Part shown: piece after piece, positions 19,587 through 29,111 of the stretch
How the letters are laid out: the number at the start of each line of letters is the position of its first letter
Numbering within the stretch: the stretch's first letter is position 1
NCBI RefSeq assembly: GCF_000347635.1
Contig: NC_020514.1
Coordinates: 1,984,001 to 2,048,000, forward strand
Direction of reading: 5' to 3'
Length of the DNA stretch: 64,000 nt
Source: Paraglaciecola psychrophila 170
GTDB taxonomy: Bacteria > Pseudomonadota > Gammaproteobacteria > Enterobacterales > Alteromonadaceae
Position numbers and translations under genes: made by a program
Notes under the pieces: generated by a model
What the model saw: the letters and a program-made list of their open reading frames with translations, nothing else
Told to the model about the DNA's origin: nothing
Databases searched by the model: none

Positions 19587-20870
19587 CTAATGATTTGAAG
19601 GAAGCGTAATAGTGAATTTACTACCTGACAACTCAGTGGCATTAGAAATCACTAATTTTCCAATATGCCAATCTAATATTCTGGTTACGATAGCTAATCC
19701 AATTCCGTGTCCCTTTATGTTATTCATTCTATTTTCTGCTCTAAAGAAAGGTTTGATCACTTCCTTTCTGAGCGCTAATGGGATGCCGTCACCGTTATCT
19801 GAAATGTGAATGTTGGCGGTATTATTATGATAATCAAGCTCGATTAAGACCTTACCTCGTCCATAGTTAATCGCATTTTGTATAAGATTATTGACGACCA
19901 TCTCGATATATTTTGAGTCAGCTAAAATACTGTTGTTATCATGCTTGTTCAAAAACTGTAGTGTTAAGTTATCGGATTGTTTACGGCTTATGCACTTGTG
20001 AATAAGTATCGCAAGATCTACTGGCTCTTTTTTGATTTTCAACATGTTTTGATCTAGACGAGCATAACGTAATAGTGTTTCAACCAAAGATGTCATTTCA
20101 TCTACGTCGTCACTCAGTTGTTGTTCTAATTCGTTTCGTAAGGTTTTATCATGCACTTCTTGTATGGTGTCAATACCAAACCTTATTCTTGCTAATGGTG
20201 TGCGTAAGTCATGGGAAACAGCAGTGCTGAGCATTTTCACATCACTCACTAGACTATCTATTCTCTTAGCCATTTGATTAAACTCAAGCTCAATATCACG
20301 AATATAAGATATCGAACTCGGCGATATACGTTCATCTAACTTTCCCTCGCCAAATGATTTAGCGGCGAACCTAAGTGCCATAAGTTGTTTAACAAGTGGG
20401 TAAGCCCAAAGGAGAAAAATAGATATTAATATTAGATAAAATGCAGCCGTCCAAATGTATTGAGTTACAGAGTAGCTGTTTTTAGGGTTTAACATTGGGG
20501 TGCGTAAAATAAGTATTTGTTCTTTAGCGGGCAATAAATAATGGTAAGCCATATTGTCAATGGTCTCTAAAACTACAGGCTCTGCATTGTTCATTTGTTT
20601 AATTAAAGCGCGAGGTAAAGGTGAGTCTTTTACATCTTGCAATACCACTGAGTATTGCTTTGTATTCGGCCAATGTGACAAAAAAGCATTTCCATCGCTC
20701 GATTCATTCGCTGCCCGTGCTAAATCACTGCCCAGTTGTTTGGCTACATTAGCTGTGTTTGGATTTAATTCAGGAGAGGAAAACTGTTGATAAATGTTAT
20801 CAAATAACCAGCCCAATCCGAGTGTTGATATTATGACAACGAGAATAAGTGAAAAGCTCAGTGTACGCAT
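19587..20870 (-). CDS. Sensor histidine kinase (HAMP, HisKA, HATPase)
   Basis: A protein of 427 residues. TM1 at residues 5-24 and TM2 near 137-160 (IWTAAFYLILISIFLLWAYPLV) bracket a periplasmic domain of about 110 residues. A HAMP linker follows, then the phospho-accepting H-box AVSHDLRTPLARIRF (His near residue 220), N-box NNLIQNAINYG, G1 box DNGDGIP and G2 box GHGIGLAIVTRIL. The layout resembles RstB-type kinases. The gene lies 3 bases after its response regulator and is the last recognised member of the minus-strand block with MipA and DUF3019. The signal is unknown. Confidence 0.9.
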   Translation of the reverse strand: MRTLSFSLILVVIISTLGLGWLFDNIYQQFSSPELNPNTANVAKQLGSDLARAANESSDGNAFLSHWPNTKQYSVVLQDVKDSPLPRALIKQMNNAEPVVLETIDNMAYHYLLPAKEQILILRTPMLNPKNSYSVTQYIWTAAFYLILISIFLLWAYPLVKQLMALRFAAKSFGEGKLDERISPSSISYIRDIELEFNQMAKRIDSLVSDVKMLSTAVSHDLRTPLARIRFGIDTIQEVHDKTLRNELEQQLSDDVDEMTSLVETLLRYARLDQNMLKIKKEPVDLAILIHKCISRKQSDNLTLQFLNKHDNNSILADSKYIEMVVNNLIQNAINYGRGKVLIELDYHNNTANIHISDNGDGIPLALRKEVIKPFFRAENRMNNIKGHGIGLAIVTRILDWHIGKLVISNATELSGSKFTITLPSNH

Positions 20871-20873
20871 ATT

Positions 20874-21632
20874 TTACCAAGCGTCCTTTACAAATAAATA
20901 GCCTTTTCCCCAAACCGTTTTAATTCGATAGGGCTGGTTGGGATTATCATTTAATTTTTTACGTAATTTTGAGACGCGTAAATCGACCGAGCGATCAAAA
21001 CCATCGTATTCAAACCCCCTCAGTAAGATCATCAGCTCATCACGGGTGACCGTTTTACCGGCATGTTGCGCCAGTATCCACAGTAAATCGAATTCATTGG
21101 TAGATATATTCACTGTTTTGTCATCAAGAATGACCGAGCGTGCTTGAGAGTCAATAATAAAACTGCCAAGGGTTAGTTTGATACTATCGTCATTATTAAC
21201 GTTATCTTCTAATATAGACTCTTGAAGCGTATCGGGTGATTGACGTTTTAAACATTTGTCTATCCTGGCTAAAAGTGCTCTTGCTCGCAAAGGTTTGGTT
21301 AAATAATCATCGGCGCCAGCATCTAAACCTAATACTTCATCTATTTCTTCATCTCTTGCCGTTACCATGATTATTGAGTTGGTAAAGTCAGGCCTTACGG
21401 CTTTGCATACATCGAAGCCATCTAAGCCTGGCAACATGCCATCTAGAACCACGATGTCGGGATTATGTTGCTTGATAAAATCAACCGCTAAATCGCCACG
21501 GGTTATTACCGAAACAGTAAAGCCTTTTAACGCTAAGTATTTTTCCATCCATCGAGCTAAACTTATGTCATCTTCAACAATCAAAATATGTGCGATAGTT
21601 TTATTAAGCTGGTCGCTGTGTTTTTCTGTCAT
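20874..21632 (-). CDS. OmpR-family response regulator
   Basis: A protein of 252 residues. The N-terminal receiver domain has the acidic pair (VEDD, residues about 19-22), phospho-acceptor Asp in DIVVLDGMLPG, and conserved Lys in TKPLRARALLARI. The C-terminal winged helix has the recognition segment RSVDLRVSKLRKKLN and ends TVWGKGYLF. It is the partner of the kinase whose gene starts 3 bases downstream. Probable targets are the co-oriented MipA/DUF3019 genes upstream, as such modules recur in Alteromonadales; this is inferred. Confidence 0.9.
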   Translation of the reverse strand: MTEKHSDQLNKTIAHILIVEDDISLARWMEKYLALKGFTVSVITRGDLAVDFIKQHNPDIVVLDGMLPGLDGFDVCKAVRPDFTNSIIMVTARDEEIDEVLGLDAGADDYLTKPLRARALLARIDKCLKRQSPDTLQESILEDNVNNDDSIKLTLGSFIIDSQARSVILDDKTVNISTNEFDLLWILAQHAGKTVTRDELMILLRGFEYDGFDRSVDLRVSKLRKKLNDNPNQPYRIKTVWGKGYLFVKDAW

Positions 21633-21862
21633 TTTTTATTAGCCAAGTGAATTCGCTTTAAAGTGCGATCAATACAATGGTATAAATAAGTTTATCAGAT
21701 TCATTTTCGCATTATTCAGAACCTTAGAAAATAACCTAATCAGTTATGTTTTTTTGGCAATCAATAATATGTATCGATTACCACATAATCCCTTTCTAGC
21801 TGACTCTGGTTACTTAACGCAGTTAGTCAGCCAGTATAAAAATGTCATAGGTATTTATCTAT

Positions 21863-22300
21863 TTATTCCGCATTACGCTTAATGCGTGCAATTGTAGTAA
21901 TTGTTTTTTTCTCAGCTATAAAATCAACTTGCTCATTTAAAGAAAAATAGTCTATTGGCACGAATGTTTTGTAACGTTGACCTACTGTCGATTGTACTTC
22001 TATTAAATCTACAAACTTACCATATTCTTTATTGGCAATAGCACTTCCGACGACTGCGCTTGCGAATTTTAAGCCACTATTAGCGCCTAGGCCTTGAGCA
22101 ATAAAATGCCCTATTAAAGAGCCTGTTGCACGTTTAGAAAAACTGGCATCTACTTGTTTTCTCTCAATGCTGACAATTTGGCCGGTATTTATCATTCCGT
22201 TTTTACCCGTCATCTCTGCCACTTTCGCTGAATTAATACTCGAACATGCTGACAGTGCTAAAAAGCAGGTTACTATCGTTAATTTCTTAATTAAAATCAT
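21863..22300 (-). CDS. SlyB-like small lipoprotein
   Basis: A protein of 145 residues. The N-terminal lipobox FLALSAC (Cys about residue 19) indicates a lipoprotein, probably of the outer membrane. The middle has the glycine-rich hydrophobic segment SLIGHFIAQGLGANSGLKFASAVVG, resembling the glycine-zipper of SlyB/17-kDa-antigen proteins. The C-terminal part (GQIVSIERKQVD, EVQSTVGQRYKTF) resembles the OB-like domain of that family. It is placed between the serine hydrolase and the two-component genes, on the same strand, with 230 bases to the response regulator. Confidence 0.6.
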   Translation of the reverse strand: MILIKKLTIVTCFLALSACSSINSAKVAEMTGKNGMINTGQIVSIERKQVDASFSKRATGSLIGHFIAQGLGANSGLKFASAVVGSAIANKEYGKFVDLIEVQSTVGQRYKTFVPIDYFSLNEQVDFIAEKKTITTIARIKRNAE

Positions 22301-22462
22301 TTTTTTCTCTCTTTATATTAAAATTATTCTGCCTTTTAGTGACACAATAGATAAAATTTTCTAAGTCTCGCAGCTGACTGAGGCTATAAATATCGAGCTT
22401 AGTCTTGCTAAAATATATATTACTCAGGGCCTGAACTGAGAGCCCGAGTGATTGAATGGTGA

Positions 22463-23629
22463 CTAAAGTTCGTTTGTCAGCACTGTCTTAATCAAACCAT
22501 CAAAAGTTGTTGAACAAGTGTTTACGCCACCGTTACCACAATTAAAAAGCAGGACGATACTTGTATTTGTATCTTCGATGTATACGTTTTGCGCCATGTA
22601 CCCAAACGTTAATCCAGCATGGGCGTAAACTCGATGACCATCGATTGTGGCTATATCAATACCCAGTCCTGATTTTTCATTAGCACCTTGTGTAATGAGG
22701 TTATCTTCGCCAAACAGAGTGCTTTTCACCGTTTCATTGGCAAAACTGTTATCTGTTATTAGCGCTTTAAGAAAGGTAGCCATGTCTTCAACACTTGAAA
22801 CAACAGGTGAATCGGCCTGACTGGTATTAATTAACATCGGTCTTGTATCAATGACATCACCGTCATCAGTGGTCAAATAACCAGATATAAAATCACCTAC
22901 GAAAGCTTCACTGCCTTTATAATAGGTGGCTGTCATACCTAGCGGGTTAAAAAAACGATTTCGCATGGCGACAGAATGATGTTCACCCAACACTTCATCC
23001 ATAATAAGCCCTGCCAACGAATAACCCGAATTCGAATATTGATAACCTTCGCCAGGTAAAAAATAGCCAGGGTGGTCAAATATTAATTCGATAAAGTCGA
23101 TATCAGTTTTAAGCACTTCAGGCGCATCAAGTAATAAGTCGATATATGCATCACCATCGTCAATTTCGTCGTAATTAAATACGCCGCTAGTATGGTTTAA
23201 TAGTTGACGAAAGGTCATCTGATGACTGTTAGCAATGCGCGACAATATACTTTCGCTGAGCCAGGTATCCAATGTGTCATCCAGATTGAGTTGCCCTTCA
23301 TCGGCTAACTGTGCAGCGAGCAGGGCGATCATTTTTTTACCGACACTGGCTGTGGGGATAATATCGCCAACTTGCATGGCCTGCTGTGTTTGCAAATTTG
23401 AAACGCCCGCGCTGCCTATAAATCGAGTTTGTGGTGTTTCTACCAGCAGGATAATGCCCGGTATATCGGTCGATATATGATCGTCGATCACATCCTGATA
23501 ATTAACAACTACTGGTGGTGGTATGGGTGGCAGTGGGTCAGGTATGACCTTTGAGCTTTTTCCGCAAGCCGTTAGTTGCAATATCATTACGCAGGTTAAT
23601 AATAATTTGAATGAGTGAGTTATAGCCAT
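22463..23629 (-). CDS. Serine hydrolase of the class C beta-lactamase family, lipoprotein
   Basis: A protein of 388 residues. Lipobox LQLTAC near residue 22 places it on a membrane in the periplasm. Catalytic motifs are SVGKK (SxxK; Ser near 95) and YSNSGY (YxN). The third motif is HAG near residue 340 (RVYAHAGLTFGY), as in peptidase/esterase members rather than true AmpC (KTG). These proteins are D-alanyl-D-alanine carboxypeptidases, aminopeptidases or esterases. Proline-rich linker PDPLPPIPPPVV follows the lipid anchor. It sits between DUF3019 and the lipoprotein gene. Its substrate cannot be read from sequence. Confidence 0.8.
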   Translation of the reverse strand: MAITHSFKLLLTCVMILQLTACGKSSKVIPDPLPPIPPPVVVNYQDVIDDHISTDIPGIILLVETPQTRFIGSAGVSNLQTQQAMQVGDIIPTASVGKKMIALLAAQLADEGQLNLDDTLDTWLSESILSRIANSHQMTFRQLLNHTSGVFNYDEIDDGDAYIDLLLDAPEVLKTDIDFIELIFDHPGYFLPGEGYQYSNSGYSLAGLIMDEVLGEHHSVAMRNRFFNPLGMTATYYKGSEAFVGDFISGYLTTDDGDVIDTRPMLINTSQADSPVVSSVEDMATFLKALITDNSFANETVKSTLFGEDNLITQGANEKSGLGIDIATIDGHRVYAHAGLTFGYMAQNVYIEDTNTSIVLLFNCGNGGVNTCSTTFDGLIKTVLTNEL

Positions 23630-23777
23630 GTGTTAATGCCTTTATGTATGTATATCTAAAAATCTACATACATAATAAAGAACTGAAGAAAACAATTGCG
23701 TACAAAATTATTTAAAAGTGTAGCGTTTTGTAGCTTGGTTATTTGCAGCTTAAAAACCGATGTGTGAAAGGTGTTTT

Positions 23778-24200
23778 CTAGAACACACGCCACGATGAGT
23801 GAGACAAACGTTGCGTTGTGTGTACCCAAGCCAATTCCAATACTGAACTAATAATATATACATTATTATTTTGTGACTTTAAGGTAAAAGTCACATTTTG
23901 AGTGACGAAAATATCTGCTTGAAAATTTCCTATATGGCTATTTGACCAACATTTAAGTGGGGTACTTACTTGTGTTGAGTAAAGGCAATAGTCACTTTTT
24001 TTGACAACCTGCCAACTAACATCGACATTAACAAAACAATCTTGCCCTTGACGCATTGAAACACATTGTGTGGGTTGTATGGCTAATTTAGGTAAAGTAG
24101 TTACCTCATCAGCAGATGTGCTGATGCTGATAAGTAGTAATGATAGTAAAAAGGTGCCGCTATTTAGGTTGCTCGTATTTGAGGTTTGCTTAGAATACAT
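23778..24200 (-). CDS. DUF3019 family protein
   Basis: A 140-residue exported protein. The N-terminal segment (about residues 16-30, TFLLSLLLISISTSADE) is a signal peptide. The mature part has four Cys residues (CVSMRQGQDC, DYCLYS, LKCWS) that can form two disulfides, and a pattern of alternating strands, matching DUF3019. Function unknown. Its ATG lies within the 3' end of the MipA gene (11-base overlap), so the two are translated together. The pairing of MipA, DUF3019 and a two-component system is recurrent in Alteromonadales. Confidence 0.7.
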   Translation of the reverse strand: MYSKQTSNTSNLNSGTFLLSLLLISISTSADEVTTLPKLAIQPTQCVSMRQGQDCFVNVDVSWQVVKKSDYCLYSTQVSTPLKCWSNSHIGNFQADIFVTQNVTFTLKSQNNNVYIISSVLELAWVHTTQRLSHSSWRVF

Positions 24201-25005
24201 ATTTCACCAATATTCCTGCTTCAATAATAGAATTTTCATCAACTAGCGGACTATCTGAAATTCCCCTTGGCAAAAGTGTGCCTCTCATAAAACCCTCAAA
24301 CACCCAGTCTTTACTTATTGGATAATCAAAGCCGACCTGACCAGTATATTCATAGCCTGATTTACCCTTGTATAAAGGTAAACCCCCAACTTCGTTTATC
24401 GAATAAAAGAAATTAACCACATCTTCGTTACGATACTCGATACCTGCACTGGTATAAAAATTCCAGTTGTAGAATTGGTAGTTTTGACTTAGCCAAGCTG
24501 ATGCATAAAGTCCATCACCTCCGCTAGCAGCAGCAGCAATAAATTTAAGATGAGTGTTATTAAAATCACCTAAAACACGTAGGCCTAATTTTGAATGACT
24601 TATTCTTGTACTTACATCTTGGGATATTGGTAGTTGGTGCTCTAATTGAGGATGATTCATCGCAACCTGAAGATCATATGACCAGTTCTGAGTATTAAGA
24701 AAGTTATACCCAAATGATATGATTGTTGATTGTTGTTTAGATGTGCCACGCGGGAGTTCTATAAATAATCCATATTTTTGATATCTACCATTAGCGAATA
24801 AAGCTAAACCAGAGCCATTTGAATCATCATCAAATAAAAACGGATCTGATTTATAACGATAACCTAAGCCGATATCAAAGTATGCGCCGTCTCTAATATT
24901 CCCTGTATTACTGCTATTAGCTTCTCCACCTGCGACTGAATGAGAAGCATTGAATATACTGATAACAAACAGTGACACTAATAATAATCTAATAAAGACT
25001 TTCAC
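24190..25005 (-). CDS. MipA/OmpV family outer-membrane protein
   Basis: A protein of 271 residues with signal peptide at 1-26 (LLLVSLFVISIFNASHSVAGG) and amphipathic beta strands throughout, ending in IEAGILVKYVF with a C-terminal aromatic residue as required for outer-membrane insertion. It resembles MipA/OmpV (MltA-interacting protein), a 12-strand barrel scaffold between murein hydrolases and synthases or a stress-induced porin. It is first in the minus-strand block. About 680 bases separate it from the divergent DUF418-type gene, so both promoters lie there. Confidence 0.75.
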   Translation of the reverse strand: MKVFIRLLLVSLFVISIFNASHSVAGGEANSSNTGNIRDGAYFDIGLGYRYKSDPFLFDDDSNGSGLALFANGRYQKYGLFIELPRGTSKQQSTIISFGYNFLNTQNWSYDLQVAMNHPQLEHQLPISQDVSTRISHSKLGLRVLGDFNNTHLKFIAAAASGGDGLYASAWLSQNYQFYNWNFYTSAGIEYRNEDVVNFFYSINEVGGLPLYKGKSGYEYTGQVGFDYPISKDWVFEGFMRGTLLPRGISDSPLVDENSIIEAGILVKYVF

Positions 25006-25688
25006 AAATTTTTTTCCAATAATATTTTTAAAGTGAAACGAGAATATAGTAACAGAATAAAAATGACGTATATCAGTGTACTAAAGTGTAGGTAAATGTA
25101 CGCCTGTCATTAATGTATAAACTATTTTCATTATGCCACTTAAGACCAATAATAAGCATAGCCTTACTCTTTCATATCGAATATCAATCAGCGACAAGGT
25201 AATAAAGTTTTGTTGTTTTAAATAGCGTTTATAGGTCACACAGAAGATTATTAATAACGGGTCTACGTTAAATAGCTGTTTGCCAGAGTCTCGGAAGTGA
25301 CTATTGTTATGCTTATATACATTGTTTTACCTATAGCTCATGGAGTGCTGCTTTAACTAAGATTAACATGGCTAAATGCCAGACTGATATAATTCCAATT
25401 TCAGATTACTAACAGTCATTAGCTATCTCACACCAAAGACCTAAATTTCTCGTTACAGGTGAAACTGTAAACCCAATTAACCGCCTGTTAACTTAACTCG
25501 ATGTAGCATGTTTGTATTGACGTTATCTCTTACCGGGTAATTTCAATCTGCCCATAAATTATGGTTGACGGTTATCCGAGCGTAAGTCGAGAAGAATGAA
25601 AAATACAGTTGGCGATTCTTTATCTTCTCACAAGGTCATTCGGTTTTTATTACCCTGTTAGTAGGGCTCATGTTTAAGAGGTATTTAG
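25006..25688. other. 680-bp divergent intergenic region, no supported gene
   Basis: No plausible gene longer than about 22 codons. A short frame MKNTVGDSLSSHKVIRFLL begins at about 25597 with a weak GAGAAG upstream and ends at a TAG; too little to call. The region must hold promoters for mipA (minus) and for the DUF418-type gene (plus). No recognisable operator was seen. Confidence 0.4.
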
Positions 25689-26768
25689 ATGAAGCAAAGG
25701 GTTACAGGATATGATCTCGCAAGAGCTTTAGCGCTATTCGGCATGGTTATTGTTAACTTTAAAGTCGCAATGAGTGCTGAAACGGGTCATCCATTTCTAA
25801 TGAATTTTGCAACGCTGCTTGAAGGGCGTGCATCTGCTTTGTTTGTGATGCTAGCTGGTGTGGGTATAACCTTTTTAACCGCTAAAGCAATAAATTCTGC
25901 TGATAATACGTTGGTATTAAAAACCCGAATTTCCGTGATAAAACGTGGTTTATTACTGGTGGTCATTGGCCTTCTATTTACGCCAATTTGGGAAGCCGAC
26001 ATTCTTCATTTCTATGGTTTCTATTTCTTATTTGCCGCTGCTATATTTATGTTTCAAGAGAAGTCCTTATTGTGGATAACGATGATCATCGTGATGATTT
26101 TTCCAGTGTTGATGCTGCTGTTTAATTTCGAACAGAACTGGGATTGGGAAACATTAACGTATAATAATTTTTGGTCGGTTGATGGAATGATACGGCATAT
26201 ATTTTTTAACGGTTTTCATCCAGTCTTTCCATGGGCCGCTTTTTTGACTTTTGGTATGTGGCTGGGCAGGCAAGACCTTTCCGTAAAGTTAGCAAGAAAA
26301 AAATTGTTTGTAGGGGCTCTGATGACTTTAGTTATCACTGAATGTAGTTTTTATTATTTAAGAAACATGCTCAACGACGCAGGCGGATCAGCAATGACGT
26401 CTGAAGAAATCATATTCCTGTTTTCCACGTCTATTATTCCTCCCTTACCCCAGTACATAGTGTCTGCGGGCAGTTCTGCCGTTTTAGTGTTAATAGCGTG
26501 TCTATATTTATCAGAGCGATTCTCTGAAACAAAGATCACCCAGTATCTTTATCAAACAGGGCAACTATCTCTTACCTTATATATTGCGCATATCATTGTA
26601 GGCATGGGTTTCCTTGAGTCTATTGGACGATTAGAAAACCAAAGTATAGATTTCTCCTTACTTAGCGCGTTGATATTTTGTGCAAGTGGTGTCGCTTTCA
26701 GTGTTGTTTGGCTTAAATTTTTTGACGTTGGCCCATTGGAATGGGTCTTTCGAGAAGTGGCGAAATAA
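25689..26768 (+). CDS. DUF418 / YeiB-type multi-spanning membrane protein
   Basis: A protein of 359 residues with about 9-10 predicted membrane segments. It starts with the signature of the family, GYDLARALALFGMVIVNFK, and contains GRASALFVMLAGVGITF and the C-terminal DUF418-like stretch QYLYQTGQLSLTLYIAHIIVG. These proteins belong to the acyltransferase/heparan-alpha-glucosaminide acetyltransferase superfamily and may transfer an acyl group onto an envelope glycan, though no substrate is established. GAGG ribosome binding site 8 bases upstream. The following exported protein gene is 90 bases downstream and may be in the same operon. Confidence 0.75.
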   Translation: MKQRVTGYDLARALALFGMVIVNFKVAMSAETGHPFLMNFATLLEGRASALFVMLAGVGITFLTAKAINSADNTLVLKTRISVIKRGLLLVVIGLLFTPIWEADILHFYGFYFLFAAAIFMFQEKSLLWITMIIVMIFPVLMLLFNFEQNWDWETLTYNNFWSVDGMIRHIFFNGFHPVFPWAAFLTFGMWLGRQDLSVKLARKKLFVGALMTLVITECSFYYLRNMLNDAGGSAMTSEEIIFLFSTSIIPPLPQYIVSAGSSAVLVLIACLYLSERFSETKITQYLYQTGQLSLTLYIAHIIVGMGFLESIGRLENQSIDFSLLSALIFCASGVAFSVVWLKFFDVGPLEWVFREVAK

Positions 26769-26858
26769 CAGCGCCAGCCAGCTTAATCAGCAATGTAATC
26801 GCAACAACAAAAAAAATTATAATTTAACCAGTACCTATTCTGCGTGAGTAGGAGCACT

Positions 26859-27704
26859 ATGATAAAACCGGAAGACATCATGTTTAGGCCATCTATTTTT
26901 GCTGCAATACTTATTGCCGCCACACCAATCCAAGCACTAGCAGCAGCGGGTAAAGTACACCCAACATTTAATTATGATATTTTTTTGCAAGGCGAAGATG
27001 TCGGAGACATGCTGCTTCAGATCATAAAAAAACCACAAGGTGGATATCAAATTTTAGAGAGCACCACGATCCAAAAAAGCAGTGACTGGGATGAAATAAA
27101 CCTCCGCTCAACAACAAATGAAATGTATTCCCTTGAAAATAATCTTATTAGCGCAGATAAAAAGACCTTCGATCAAACAAAAGCCTATTGGTCAAAAATC
27201 GATAGCTTGGGTGCCGATCTTTGGATGAGTTTTTCAGAAATAAAAGATTTAGCGCAACAAGAGGAGAGCGATCTAATTGGTTTTTCCATTGCAGTGTTAG
27301 ATGATTTCATTCCCAAGGCAAGCGAAGTCCTCGGACTTTCACAACTTCTGCTCGCGGATACAAAAGCTCGACCAACAAGTATACGTGTCCCTAAAAATTT
27401 ACATCACACCACAATAGCCAACCTGCCAAAGTACTGGTCAATTCATCAACAAACGTTACCCGCCAAAATACAGTTATTAGACATTGAAACAACCTCAATT
27501 ACACAAATGAAAACTGAATACAGAGGACTTGATGTGAAAACTTTGGGCGGGGATGAAGTACCTACCCATCACTACACTCTTACTTCAGAAAACAGCGCAC
27601 CTCTTAATATTTGGCTTGCGGTCAATGAAAACCACATCCCCTATTTTTTTGAGCTCAAAACAAACAGCAACAGTGGGGACTTTATTATAAAACGTAAACC
27701 ATGA
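26859..27704 (+). CDS. Exported protein of unknown function (DUF6134/DUF3108-like)
   Basis: The start is taken at ATG 26859 because AGGAGC lies 6 bases upstream; GTG 26844 and ATG 26880 are alternatives. About 281 residues. A signal peptide (FRPSIFAAILIAATPIQALA, cut near AAAGK) exports it. The mature part has the pattern of DUF3108/DUF6134 proteins: FNYDIFLQGEDVGDMLLQI early, a repeated beta-strand framework, YRGLDVKTLGGDEVPTHHYT late, and a C-terminal IPYFFEL segment. Its role is unknown. The assignment is by pattern only. Confidence 0.45.
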   Translation: MIKPEDIMFRPSIFAAILIAATPIQALAAAGKVHPTFNYDIFLQGEDVGDMLLQIIKKPQGGYQILESTTIQKSSDWDEINLRSTTNEMYSLENNLISADKKTFDQTKAYWSKIDSLGADLWMSFSEIKDLAQQEESDLIGFSIAVLDDFIPKASEVLGLSQLLLADTKARPTSIRVPKNLHHTTIANLPKYWSIHQQTLPAKIQLLDIETTSITQMKTEYRGLDVKTLGGDEVPTHHYTLTSENSAPLNIWLAVNENHIPYFFELKTNSNSGDFIIKRKP

Positions 27705-27815
27705 TGGGGAGCATGGTTATGGAATACCTATATACAAGGTTCATGATTATTCACTTTAATGTTGCACTTACTACCACAGCAGAATGCATTGGTCGGATTT
27801 CCTCAGTCTTACATA

Positions 27816-29111
27816 CTACTTAAACAATATTTTAACTTCCCTGCCGCCAACAATGTTACTTGTTGAGTATTTCCAATGTCCTTTATTGCAAATCTTTTCA
27901 ACCAGTATTAACCCTAAGCCATAACCATAGTCGGAATTATCCGTACTATCCGGATTAACCGCATTAACAAAAGTTTCGTTTCTATCTACATTTTTTATCA
28001 GAGCCATTCGTTCATCTAGATCGATCTCAATTCTACCGCTAATTGTGTACTGCATGGCATTTCTTACTATGTTGCCCAACACTATTTTGAACGAGGGAAA
28101 GTTACAACAGATATTGCTATTTTCACAATTGATCACAACATCCACATTTTTGTTTTTCAAAAGATAACGGCTATCAGCAACAATGGAGTGGATGGTTGAG
28201 CGTAAATCAAACTGCGTTGATTCAATAGATGAGCCTCCATCGTGATCTAACCAAAGCAGTGTTTCTGAAAGCTGCTGCATGTCCTTCACTGCATTTTCTA
28301 TTCTTAATAATGGTACCGTGAGTTTTGGAGAAACATGTTGGATTTCTGAATACATATTCATAAGCTCAATATTTACTGAAGAAACAGCTATTGGCGTTCT
28401 TAATTCGTGACTAGCCGCTCTGATAAAAAACGTATCTTTCTCAATCAAACGTAAATTTTCATTTAATGATTCTGCCAAAGTGTTAGCAAGTCCATTAAGT
28501 TCTTCAAATGTAAAATTGGGTACATTGGTAATTTTATTGCTTTTGTTTAATTGTGATGTCCAATCTTTTAGCTCTCTAAGTGGACGAATAAATTTTAACG
28601 TCATATACACAATCATGAAAATAGATAGAATAAACGTGACAAGCACAGCCCATAAAATAGGTTCAAAAGCCTCATTTAAATAAGTGTTGATTGATATTGA
28701 AAGTTCTGAATTTTCGGTTTTATGATAAACAATCGTCAGAAATTCATCTGCATTTAGCTTTGTCCGTCCAATTAAGTAGTCACGATTGGATAGCTCAATA
28801 GACCTAAAACCAACCCATGAAGCATTGTTGTTAATATACAAAGCCAAGTATTGTGGCATTTGTTCGGTTTCAACATAAAATACAAAGTCTTCATCTTTGG
28901 GTATTGGAGTAGAGCGGTCTAACTGATATTCAGCAATATAGTTTTCAGACATTGAGTCCATCATAAAGATGATTGGAATGTCGGTGCCTTTATCAAAAAT
29001 CGTCGTCCCTTTCCAAATAAAAAATACCAATAAAGTCGAGACGATTATTATGCTTACGGATAAAACGTAGTTTTTAACACTCCAGTTACTGTTCTCTAAT
29101 AGCAAAACCAT
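27816..29111 (-). CDS. Sensor histidine kinase, second two-component system
   Basis: A protein of 431 residues. TM1 at about 14-33 and TM2 at about 148-170 (ILWAVLVTFILSIFMIVYMTL) surround a periplasmic sensor of about 115 residues. The H-box is AASHELRTPIAVSSV (His about 237), N-box GNIVRNAMQYT, and the G2 box YGYGLGLILVEKIC. The G1 box is poorly conserved: the region around NVDRNETFVNAVNP lacks a clear DxGxG, so ATP binding may be atypical. The start lies within the response-regulator gene (26-base overlap). It sits downstream of the acyl ligase/decarboxylase genes on the same strand and is a candidate sensor for that pathway. Confidence 0.85.
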   Translation of the reverse strand: MVLLLENSNWSVKNYVLSVSIIIVSTLLVFFIWKGTTIFDKGTDIPIIFMMDSMSENYIAEYQLDRSTPIPKDEDFVFYVETEQMPQYLALYINNNASWVGFRSIELSNRDYLIGRTKLNADEFLTIVYHKTENSELSISINTYLNEAFEPILWAVLVTFILSIFMIVYMTLKFIRPLRELKDWTSQLNKSNKITNVPNFTFEELNGLANTLAESLNENLRLIEKDTFFIRAASHELRTPIAVSSVNIELMNMYSEIQHVSPKLTVPLLRIENAVKDMQQLSETLLWLDHDGGSSIESTQFDLRSTIHSIVADSRYLLKNKNVDVVINCENSNICCNFPSFKIVLGNIVRNAMQYTISGRIEIDLDERMALIKNVDRNETFVNAVNPDSTDNSDYGYGLGLILVEKICNKGHWKYSTSNIVGGREVKILFK

